Source: Legionella genomosp. 1 (GTDB taxonomy: Bacteria; Pseudomonadota; Gammaproteobacteria; Legionellales; Legionellaceae). Taken from it: 5,151 nt of DNA. Below the pieces are notes generated by a model, which saw only the letters and a list, made by a program, of their open reading frames with translations, did no database searches and had not been told where the DNA came from. Made by a program: the position numbers and the translations under genes. Shown piece after piece: positions 1 through 4,985 of this stretch; position 1 is the first letter of the stretch; every line of letters starts with the position of its first letter. Location: positions 1-5,151 of the forward strand of contig CAMDBQ010000129.1 in assembly GCA_945889365.1 (NCBI GenBank), written 5' to 3'.

Positions 1-2
1 GA

Positions 3-545
3 ACTATACCTATTGAAACCGAGCTAGCTAAATACGTATCGAAATCTGTAATCAACACATTCATCTCGAGTAATAAAAGCCCCCTGTACTTTCTGGAGCT
101 ACAAATCGGTTTAATCCAGGATTTATTATCTCAACATATAATTGACGACCGTACATTCAACATATTTATATCTCTAATAACCCAGCTAAATCAATCTCAA
201 GAAAATTGCTTTTGCATTAAAAACGCACCTTATCCGATAACTTTTTACTCGGTCACAATTTATTTTACCTGGCTATTTATTTTACTACTGCCTTTCTCGC
301 TATTATCAGAACTACATGAATCCCACTCACCTTGGGTTATCATTCCTATAGTTATATTAATCGGTGGCGTTTTTCTGTGCTTGGAAAAGGTAGGTCGAAA
401 CTTAACCAACCCATTTGAAGGCGGCGTAAATGATGTCCCCATCACTGGCATATCCAGACATATAGAAATTGAGCTAAAAAAAATGTTTGACTTTGAATTA
501 ATACCAGAGGAGATAGAAGGAATGAGTGGTTTTATCTTACTTTAA
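3..545 (+). CDS. Bestrophin-like chloride channel family protein, C-terminal part (5' end outside window)
   Basis: The frame is open from the left edge to TAA at 543-545, giving 180 residues of a longer protein. Visible residues match the C-terminal half of the bacterial bestrophin/UPF0187 (YneE-like) family. These are KNAPYP at 73-78, a membrane segment ending in LLLPFSL (about 84-101), a second membrane segment (about 111-127), then LEKVGRNLTNPFEG at 127-140, NDVP at 143-146 and the ISRHIEIEL helix at 150-158. In this family NPFEG and the following acidic stretch form the conserved region after the last membrane helix. Characterised members form pentameric anion or cation channels in the inner membrane; the ion here cannot be told. 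No frame damage is seen in the visible part. The next gene starts more than 330 bases away, so this is probably the end of its transcription unit. The family call is confident, the specific function is not. Confidence 0.85.
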   Translation, partial: TIPIETELAKYVSKSVINTFISSNKSPLYFLELQIGLIQDLLSQHIIDDRTFNIFISLITQLNQSQENCFCIKNAPYPITFYSVTIYFTWLFILLLPFSLLSELHESHSPWVIIPIVILIGGVFLCLEKVGRNLTNPFEGGVNDVPITGISRHIEIELKKMFDFELIPEEIEGMSGFILL

Positions 546-714
546 GGTCTTGGCCTATGAAAGTCCAGCGGCATTAAATGGAATTTTGGTATCCAACCGT
601 AAATAAATAGCGCATGTGCAGGGCATGGTTTTAATGCTTCCTGGTTGATTAAGGTTTCAGTATTCAGTTCAGGCGGGCGCTCGTAATGAATAGATATTTG
701 CGTTATTAAATCGC
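542..714 (-). pseudogene. Possible C-terminal remnant of an unidentified gene
   Basis: On the minus strand a frame stays open for 57 codons and ends in TAA at 544-542, overlapping the bestrophin stop in a TTAA palindrome. The translation ends in FIYGWIPKFHLMPLDFHRPRP and has a protein-like composition. There is no ATG, GTG or TTG start before the upstream in-frame stop (717-715), and the bases beyond are not coding in any minus frame. It could be the tail of a decayed gene convergent with the bestrophin gene, or a chance open stretch. No family is recognised. Confidence 0.2.
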
Positions 715-717
715 ATT

Positions 718-736
718 AGATAATCTATGATTATCT
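718..736. promoter_or_regulatory. AT-rich dyad (8-bp arms, 3-base loop)
   Basis: The sequence agataatc-tat-gattatct is a perfect inverted repeat, with T continuing to 739. It could be a weak terminator for the bestrophin-like gene or an operator for the OMP gene 140 bases downstream. With only two GC pairs per stem, terminator strength would be low. The structure is seen directly; the role is a guess. Confidence 0.25.
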
Positions 737-868
737 TTTAGGAACTTGAGTTTACCAGGTACATGTGTTAATTTTTACGGCGAACACTTAGGGCGTGAGT
801 AGTTAAAAATTATATTGATATGCCATGGATTTAGACCTTCACATTATAGCAGCGTTAAGATTGAAATT

Positions 869-874
869 AAGGGA
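869..874 (+). promoter_or_regulatory. Shine-Dalgarno site that decides the OMP start
   Basis: The sequence aaggga lies just upstream of the ATG at 879, with about 5 bases after AAGGG. The earlier in-frame ATG at 825 has no comparable purine-rich site and would place 18 residues before the signal peptide, so 879 is preferred. Confidence 0.65.
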
Positions 875-878
875 TTAT

Positions 879-1865
879 ATGATTAATAAAAGAAAAAAAT
901 CAGTCATCACAGTGCTTATGACTGCTATGTCTATAACCTCACATGCGGGGACTATGGGTGCTGTAAAAAGTGATAATAAGAATTTCACTTTTTACTTGGC
1001 TCCAATTTATGGCAGCTTAAGTGATGCGGGTATGAACACACTGCCTTACAGTACCACCATTAACAATAATGTAAGAAATACGAACTTCATCGGGCTAGAC
1101 AACCGCTGGGGTTATTCTCTAGGATTAGGTTATAGACTAGGGACAAATAAAGACCATGATGTTGTATTAAGCTATACCAACCTGCAAAATTTTGGGTTAA
1201 ATCAAGTGTCAGTACCCACAGGCAGTACTATTAATACTGATCCGACAAATGGTTTAAATCTTCACATTCTAAATGGACCAGCAAGTGCACGCGTTAGTTC
1301 ATATTTTAATTTTCAAACTACAGATTTAATTACTCACCATTATTTCCAAAGTGAATCTCTAGATAATGTTCAATTTTCAAGATATTATGGTGTTAAAGCA
1401 ACCCAATGGAAAAAAGGTTTTATTGCTACATATAAAGGAAACGACATTAACCAGATACAACAATCAAATGATGTCACATTTGCTGCAAACTATTTTGGTA
1501 TAGGCCCGCGAATAGGCATGGGGTCTAGTTGGGATCTGCTTAGATACCTTAGTCTAATGGGTGATGTTTCTGCATCACTGTTAGCAGGTTCATATCACAC
1601 GAAATTTGATGAGCTTCAGTATGGTGTTGGATCATACTCCGGTGACTACCCTACAGTTGCTTGGGGTGCGTTAGTGGTAGGGGCTAATTTAGCGGTTGGT
1701 ACTCATGTTGATTTCAGTGGTGGCAGTATTTTAGGGGTGCAAGTCGGGATTAACACAGAGCAGTATTGGAGCAGAAGTGCCAAGAATGATCTGAGTGCTC
1801 AGAACTATATATCTAATGATATTGTTTTGCGTGATGTTTTTCTTAAGTTCAGTTATAACGTTTAG
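879..1865 (+). CDS. Legionella_OMP-family outer membrane beta-barrel protein (porin-like)
   Basis: The product is 328 residues from the ATG at 879. Residues 1-23 form a classical signal peptide: MINKRKK followed by a hydrophobic run ending SITSHA, with likely cleavage before GTMG. The mature chain is rich in Gly, Asn, Ser and aromatic residues in alternating strand-like patterns (for example WGYSLGLGYRLG, VVLSYTNL, LGVQVGIN), as expected of an outer-membrane barrel. FGIGPRIG at 206-213, followed by a Leu-rich stretch and SLMGDVSASLLAG, is the hallmark of the Legionella major outer membrane protein family (PF05150). Legionella genomes usually carry many paralogs, and the founding member is a porin and phagocyte-recognised surface protein; this copy could be any paralog. 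It contains no cysteine, unlike the disulfide-linked MOMP. The longest frame begins at 825 but lacks a ribosome site. The gene appears to be transcribed alone. Confidence 0.85.
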   Translation: MINKRKKSVITVLMTAMSITSHAGTMGAVKSDNKNFTFYLAPIYGSLSDAGMNTLPYSTTINNNVRNTNFIGLDNRWGYSLGLGYRLGTNKDHDVVLSYTNLQNFGLNQVSVPTGSTINTDPTNGLNLHILNGPASARVSSYFNFQTTDLITHHYFQSESLDNVQFSRYYGVKATQWKKGFIATYKGNDINQIQQSNDVTFAANYFGIGPRIGMGSSWDLLRYLSLMGDVSASLLAGSYHTKFDELQYGVGSYSGDYPTVAWGALVVGANLAVGTHVDFSGGSILGVQVGINTEQYWSRSAKNDLSAQNYISNDIVLRDVFLKFSYNV

Positions 1866-1931
1866 AGAGCGCTTCCACGGCCCATATAGTCCCATGCTAT
1901 CCGTTGATCAATTGTCAACACCCTAACTCAG

Positions 1932-1956
1932 AAAAAAATAAGTTCTATATTTTTTT
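1932..1956 (+). terminator. Weak candidate terminator hairpin after the OMP gene
   Basis: A perfect 9-bp stem (aaaaaaata with tattttttt, 7-base loop) lies 66 bases past the OMP stop. The stem is entirely A/T, with its T-run inside the 3' arm, so it is not a classical GC-stem terminator. It is the only hairpin of note in this stretch. Confidence 0.3.
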
Positions 1957-2156
1957 GCGGCTTTTAAAATTTTAATAGTTATGGAAATATAGTGCCACTA
2001 CTGGTCTGTAGAGTACACTTTCACACCAAGATAATTGACCGGAATTGCTTTGTCACCACCATGCAATGGAGTATGGCTCATCCATTAATGAGTAATGAAT
2101 ACTGTTGGACAACCCCGAATGCTAGTGCCTCGTCTTGTTAATACGCTCCCTTAAGC
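1957..2156. other. Intergenic sequence with no recognisable feature
   Basis: These 200 bases carry no gene I can support. A 27-codon minus-strand frame (2081-1998) exists but has no good ribosome site and no recognised similarity. Composition rises toward the GC-rich block that starts near 2150. Confidence 0.5.
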
Positions 2157-2179
2157 TGTCGTCCCCGCGAAGGCGGGGA
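2157..2179 (+). repeat. REP-like palindromic repeat, copy 1
   Basis: This is an exact 23-base copy of the unit also found at 3349-3371 and, inverted, at 3408-3430. Its core ccccgc-gaag-gcgggg folds into a 6-bp GC stem (7 with the flanking T/A) and a four-base loop. Read in one minus frame it encodes DPRLRGDD, a peptide typical of spurious small ORFs across such repeats. Confidence 0.85.
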
Positions 2180-2181
2180 TC

Positions 2182-2470
2182 GTACGCCCGTGAGGGTGTA
2201 ACATCAGAGTGGTGCACGTCAACTCCAGAGTAAGCCGTAAACTCTGAAATTGAAAGTAACTGCGTTGCCGTGAGCAAGGGTGGAGCGTAACTGGAAATGA
2301 ACCATCGGCCTATACGATGAGGAACCTGGTTCGGCAGCACGGGGATGACGAGCCTGCGATCCTATGGCGAAGTCTGGAAAACCCTATCACGCTGTGTACG
2401 TGAGGCAGGAGTCAGCGCACCAATAGCACTGACTGAGTTCACTGGGAGTGGCGCGCCACAGAACGGTGAG
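2182..2470. other. GC-rich, foldable non-coding segment; possible group II intron or other mobile-RNA remnant
   Basis: This stretch is clearly richer in GC than the neighbouring genes and sits between the palindromic repeat and a transposase fragment. Several nested pairings are visible. cagagt 2226-2231 pairs with actctg 2241-2246. tgccg 2266-2270 pairs with cggca 2332-2336, a pairing that competes for c2332 with gaacc 2299-2303 against ggttc 2328-2332. Inside, atcg 2304-2307 pairs with cgat 2315-2318. The general look resembles domain I of a bacterial group II intron, but no domain V, no reverse transcriptase and no clear 5' GUGYG boundary are present. The call is therefore tentative. Frames across it (minus 2340-2122, plus 2345 onward) look accidental. 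It could instead be non-coding sequence of the adjacent insertion element. Confidence 0.3.
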
Positions 2471-2665
2471 ATACGAAGACGACCAGGGATGGAACGTTGG
2501 TCTATTTTTGTAATGTGTGCTTTACGATTAAATTTAAACTTGGATTATGATTGATTGCGTGAACTTGTAAAAGAGCATAAAGCGATTCGTGAAATGCTTG
2601 GTCATGGTATTTTTGATGGTGGCTACGAATATAGTTTACAAACTATCAAAGATAGTTACATTTGA
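2471..2665 (+). pseudogene. ISNCY-type transposase fragment, internal stop codon
   Basis: In one frame this reads IRRRPGMERWSIFVMCALRL, then NLNLDYD, a TGA stop at 2552-2554, and then LRELVKEHKAIREMLGHG and LQTIKD before a second stop at 2663-2665. The RPGM.LW...V..LRL.LN..YDRL.EL...H...R.MLGHG pattern is what I recall from the N-terminal third of ISNCY-family transposases. In that family the residue at the TGA is Arg, so a single CGA-to-TGA change would explain the stop. Only about 64 codons remain. The upstream N-terminus and the whole catalytic C-terminal part are missing, so the protein is not functional. Its left junction abuts the GC-rich segment. No terminal inverted repeats of the parent element were found. 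Confidence 0.65.
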
Positions 2666-2742
2666 TTCTAGTTTCAGGCGAACCACCCCCGGTGCTTAAA
2701 AAGAAGCTCAATCACCAAGGACACATGATTCTAATTTGGCGT

Positions 2743-3051
2743 TTATTTGTATTTTGAATGAATTGGGATGTAATCAAATCTTTGTACTGAACCTATGGAA
2801 CCACATTCGTCATACGTATTCTCTACACAGAGAAAAAATTCCTCTGCTCCATAATTAGTGGCATAAGATAGAGCGTCATCTACAGAGTGAAAATGAATAA
2901 TTTGATTACCTGTCTTAATAAAGTCGCTGGAATCTTTTGAGATTATTTCAACAATATGTTCGTATAATTCAACTGGTGAGTAAATTAAAGCGATAACCGT
3001 TGATTTATTTCGGGCATCATTTACTAATTCCTCGTACGTCTTGTTTGGCAT
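2743..3051 (-). CDS. Hypothetical protein, 102 residues
   Basis: I do not recognise a family. The product appears soluble and acidic, with no signal peptide or membrane helix. It reads as alternating strands and helices: strand STVIALIYS (17-25), helix PVELYEHIVEIISKD (26-40), strand NQIIHFHS (49-56), helix VDDALSYATNYG (57-68), strand EEFFLCVENTY (70-80), then a Cys/Gly turn and RFDYIPIHSKYK at the end. Two cysteines (75 and 83) are present. The ATG at 3051 is preceded by GGGG eight bases upstream, an acceptable ribosome site, and nothing upstream extends the frame convincingly. It stands alone and opposite to its neighbours, between transposase debris and a MITE, so it may be accessory DNA. 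It is considered real because its composition looks coding; the function is unknown. Confidence 0.6.
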   Translation of the reverse strand: MPNKTYEELVNDARNKSTVIALIYSPVELYEHIVEIISKDSSDFIKTGNQIIHFHSVDDALSYATNYGAEEFFLCVENTYDECGSIGSVQRFDYIPIHSKYK

Positions 3052-3312
3052 AATTCTTACCCCGTAAGATTGGTTTTATAATTAAAGTCTGTAAATCTTG
3101 GTTTTTTTATGCAGAATCACCTTGTCATAGGTTACGGGAAAATTCTACCTTTGGCATCATTTATTTTTCGGGAGGATTACCAAATTTACGAGTAGGGTGA
3201 TCCACAAGAAAGGGAAAAGAGCCAGAAGGCGATTTAGAATTGAAGGGTTTTTCATTAGATATTGTGCTTAGGCTGAATGGCATAGACGGAACGCGGGTAT
3301 GTAGGCATAATA
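3052..3312. other. Intergenic region upstream of the MITE
   Basis: No gene is supported here. It would contain the promoter of the minus-strand hypothetical gene at its left end, although no clear -35/-10 pair was found. At its right end it holds a candidate plus-strand promoter for the lipid operon. A 28-codon plus frame starting near 3108 has no support. Confidence 0.5.
3283..3311 (+). promoter_or_regulatory. Candidate sigma70-type promoter for the DUF3833-desaturase-SDR operon
   Basis: tagacg (3283-3288, 4/6 match to TTGACA) and cataat (3306-3311, 5/6 match to TATAAT) are separated by 17 bases. Transcription would start near 3318, immediately beside the MITE. The whole MITE would then lie in the operon's 5' leader. 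This is a consensus match by eye only. Confidence 0.35.
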
Positions 3313-3321
3313 GGTATTAAC
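3313..3321 (+). repeat. 9-bp target site duplication, left copy
   Basis: ggtattaac here is repeated exactly and in the same orientation at 3489-3497, directly outside the inverted ends of the element. This is the footprint expected from transposition. Confidence 0.75.
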
Positions 3322-3348
3322 CTTATCATTACCCACAAGTTTGATGCA

Positions 3349-3371
3349 TGTCGTCCCCGCGAAGGCGGGGA
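3349..3371 (+). repeat. REP-like palindromic repeat, copy 2 (inside MITE)
   Basis: This 23-base unit is identical to 2157-2179 and is an exact inverted copy of 3408-3430. It folds alone into a GC stem with a GAAG loop, or pairs along its full length with copy 3. Confidence 0.9.
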
Positions 3372-3407
3372 GCTCTGGTTTGGTATGGTGGTGATGCCAA
3401 GCATGGA

Positions 3408-3430
3408 TCCCCGCCTTCGCGGGGACGACA
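3408..3430 (-). repeat. REP-like palindromic repeat, copy 3 (inverted, inside MITE)
   Basis: This is the exact reverse complement of copy 2. Together the two can form a 23-bp stem around a 36-base loop in a plus-strand transcript. Read in frame it gives DPRLRGDD, which creates a false N-terminal extension of the downstream gene. Confidence 0.9.
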
Positions 3431-3488
3431 ACTCGTGGCTATGGACTCAAGCTGGGCATGATTTTCCTGGCTTTTGGGTAATGATAAG

Positions 3489-3497
3489 GGTATTAAC
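3489..3497 (+). repeat. 9-bp target site duplication, right copy
   Basis: This is the exact direct copy of 3313-3321, immediately outside the right inverted end of the MITE. Confidence 0.75.
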
Positions 3498-3514
3498 TTA
3501 CCTGCGTTCAACTT

Positions 3515-3518
3515 GGGG
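3515..3518 (+). promoter_or_regulatory. Shine-Dalgarno site for the DUF3833 gene
   Basis: GGGG lies 7 bases before the ATG at 3526 and supports this start over the ATG at 3544, whose upstream purine run is weak, and over the false start at 3385 inside the MITE. Confidence 0.5.
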
Positions 3519-3525
3519 CACTATT

Positions 3526-4065
3526 ATGCTAAGTTACAAATTCATGACCACCCTCACTGTTTGTGTATCAGCACTACTATTTCAAGGATGCAGCATGAAT
3601 CACATCAAGAATTATGAAAAAAACCACCCGGTTTTGATGATGGAGGACTATTTTGCTGGCCACGTTAAAGGCTATGGTCTGATACAAGAATACACAGGCG
3701 GTGTTCGCCGAAGATTTACTGTTGACATGAAGGGGCAATGGACCGGGGATCATGGCACCTTAGATGAAGATTTTATTTACGACGATGGAGAAAAACAGCA
3801 TCGTCAATGGCGATTAACCCGCACTGATGAGCACCATTTTAATGCAGTTGCAGATGATGTGACGGGGATTACGCATGGAAAACAATACGGCAATGCCATT
3901 CATATGGTTTACGTACTTCAAATCCCTTATAAAGGAAAAACAATCGATGTGACGATGGATGATTGGTTATACCGTGTTAATGACCAGGTGGTATTGAATA
4001 ATGCCGTCATGAAAAAATTTGGCATTCCAATTGGTCGCATCACAGCCAGCTTTTTTAAGGAGTAA
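3526..4065 (+). CDS. DUF3833-family putative lipoprotein, first gene of lipid operon
   Basis: The product is 179 residues from the ATG at 3526, the usual size for DUF3833 (PF12915). Residues 1-21 are a hydrophobic export signal ending LLFQG-C22. The cysteine fits a lipoprotein, although F and Q at -3 and -2 are unusual for a lipobox. Family landmarks in order are MEDYFAGHVKGYGLIQ (39-54), RRRFTVDMKGQW (61-72), LDEDFIYDDGEKQHRQW (79-95), ADDVTGITHGKQYGNAIHM (109-127), DDWLYRVNDQVVLNNAVMKKFGIPIGRIT (145-172). The molecular role of the family is unknown. Members commonly sit beside fatty-acid-modifying enzymes and short-chain dehydrogenases, as here. The stop codon overlaps the end of the next gene's ribosome site, so coupling is likely. 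The frame is open upstream to 3385, but that part is MITE sequence and should not be annotated as protein. Confidence 0.8.
   Translation: MLSYKFMTTLTVCVSALLFQGCSMNHIKNYEKNHPVLMMEDYFAGHVKGYGLIQEYTGGVRRRFTVDMKGQWTGDHGTLDEDFIYDDGEKQHRQWRLTRTDEHHFNAVADDVTGITHGKQYGNAIHMVYVLQIPYKGKTIDVTMDDWLYRVNDQVVLNNAVMKKFGIPIGRITASFFKE
4057..4062 (+). promoter_or_regulatory. Strong Shine-Dalgarno for the desaturase gene
   Basis: aaggag lies 8 bases before the ATG at 4071 and directly before the TAA of the preceding gene, so ribosomes finishing DUF3833 are placed to restart on the desaturase. Confidence 0.8.
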
Positions 4066-4070
4066 TCGAT

Positions 4071-4985
4071 ATGAGGCTCGGTTCTTTATTTTTGGCTTTA
4101 TGGGTATGGGTTGATAACGATGCCGCCGAAAAAAAGCTCGTCTCAAACCGCTTTACCTTTTGGCGTGCAATTCCATTTATACTCTTACATCTTGGTTGTC
4201 TTGCTGTGTATTGGGTGGGCATTAGCAAAGCAGCTATCTTTACCGCAATCGGGCTATATTATCTTCGCATGTTTTGTATAACGGGCTTTTATCATCGCTA
4301 TTTTTCTCACAAAACTTTTAAAATGAATCGCATTTGGCAATTTATCTTTGCCTTCTTGGGTGCAACTGCGGGGCAGCGCGGGCCTTTATGGTGGGCGAGT
4401 CATCATAGATGTCACCACAGGCAAGCCGATACCCAGCACGATCCTCACTCACCTCAGTATTCCGGTTTTATTTGGAGTCATATTGGCTGGTTTTTTTCTT
4501 CCAATGCCTTTAGCACCAATTATAAAGCGGTGTCGGATTTAGCTGAATTTCCAGAACTCGTATGGTTAAATCGTTATGATATTATCGCACCATTACTACT
4601 GCTAGTCACCTTATATGCATTGGGAGAACACTTCTATTCACATGTGCCTGAGATGCACACGTCGGGTATACAGTTGGTTGTTTGGGGTTTTTTTATTTCA
4701 ACGGTATGTGTATTCCATGCCACGAGCAGCATTAATTCCCTCGCTCATCAATGGGGTTCTCGTGATTTTGATACGCCTGATCAAAGTCGCAATAACTTTT
4801 GCCTTGCGTTAATTACACTTGGGGAAGGATGGCATAATAACCATCATTTTTATCCCAACTCGGTTCGTCAAGGATTTCGTTGGTGGCAAATAGACGTAAC
4901 CTTTTATATGCTTTGGTTTTTATCAAAAATAGGTATCATTCATGAGTTGCGACCTGTGGATATGAAGCGAGGAAAACTACGATGA
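4071..4985 (+). CDS. Membrane fatty acyl-CoA desaturase (delta-9 type)
   Basis: The 304-residue integral membrane enzyme should introduce a cis double bond into an acyl chain using a di-iron centre, oxygen and external electrons. All three histidine boxes are present: HRYFSH (75-80), HRCHH (112-116) and HNNHH (255-259, in GEGWHNNHH). The supporting histidine in NSLAHQWG (222-229) and the DPHSP motif (124-128) are also there. Hydrophobic segments lie near 33-50, 54-72, 88-100, 170-184 and 200-216, matching the family's two membrane hairpins. The length is typical of compact bacterial stearoyl-CoA desaturases without a fused cytochrome b5, so a separate electron donor is needed. Delta-9 specificity is inferred from the family; position and substrate (CoA or phospholipid acyl) cannot be read. 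The gene follows DUF3833 by 5 bases and overlaps the SDR gene by 4. No damage is seen. Confidence 0.9.
   Translation: MRLGSLFLALWVWVDNDAAEKKLVSNRFTFWRAIPFILLHLGCLAVYWVGISKAAIFTAIGLYYLRMFCITGFYHRYFSHKTFKMNRIWQFIFAFLGATAGQRGPLWWASHHRCHHRQADTQHDPHSPQYSGFIWSHIGWFFSSNAFSTNYKAVSDLAEFPELVWLNRYDIIAPLLLLVTLYALGEHFYSHVPEMHTSGIQLVVWGFFISTVCVFHATSSINSLAHQWGSRDFDTPDQSRNNFCLALITLGEGWHNNHHFYPNSVRQGFRWWQIDVTFYMLWFLSKIGIIHELRPVDMKRGKLR

Larger units (their letters stand above)
546..878. other. Intergenic region between bestrophin-like gene and OMP gene
   Basis: No plus-strand gene is visible in these 333 bases. The left half overlaps the possible minus-strand remnant. The middle holds an 8-bp dyad followed by four T (718-739). 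The right part is the AT-rich leader of the OMP gene. I found no convincing -35/-10 pair; the best candidates match the consensus poorly. Confidence 0.6.
3322..3488. mobile_element. 167-bp MITE with terminal inverted repeats carrying a palindromic-repeat pair
   Basis: The ends cttatcattacccacaag (3322-3339) and its inverted partner at 3471-3488 match at 17 of 18 positions, with the first 14 perfect. The flanking 9-bp direct repeats ggtattaac fix the boundaries exactly. The element has no gene, so it would have been moved in trans by a transposase that recognises these ends. The 9-bp duplication limits the candidate families but does not name one. Inside lie two inverted copies of the 23-bp palindromic repeat, 36 bases apart, placed off-centre toward the left end. 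Intact ends and target duplication suggest a fairly recent insertion. It sits 28 bases before the start of the DUF3833 gene after the right target copy. Confidence 0.75.

Noticed and set aside
260..451. 63-codon minus-strand frame
   Set aside because: It lies wholly opposite the well-supported bestrophin-like coding frame and has no recognisable content.
1998..2081. 27-codon minus-strand frame starting MSHTPLHGG
   Set aside because: It is short, has no good ribosome site and no recognised similarity; chance is likely.
2122..2340. 72-codon minus-strand frame
   Set aside because: It runs through the palindromic repeat (DPRLRGDD) and the foldable GC-rich segment, the usual origin of spurious ORFs.
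2345..2470. Plus-strand frame leading into the transposase fragment
   Set aside because: Only the part from about 2471 resembles transposase; the upstream codons lie in the structured non-coding segment.
3355..3370. GC hairpin considered as an intrinsic terminator
   Set aside because: No T-run follows the stem on either strand, so it fits a palindromic repeat better, although it could still affect RNA stability.
3349..3430. Repeat pair considered as a CRISPR array
   Set aside because: The copies are inverted, not direct, only two are adjacent, and no cas genes are present; terminal inverted repeats and a target duplication explain the structure better.
3329..3511. 60-codon minus-strand frame
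   Set aside because: It consists of MITE and palindromic-repeat sequence read in reverse.
4348..4542. 64-codon plus-strand frame inside the desaturase gene
   Set aside because: It is a different-frame shadow of the desaturase, whose histidine boxes fix the true frame.
4615..4812. 65-codon plus-strand frame inside the desaturase gene
   Set aside because: It is a shadow of the desaturase frame.
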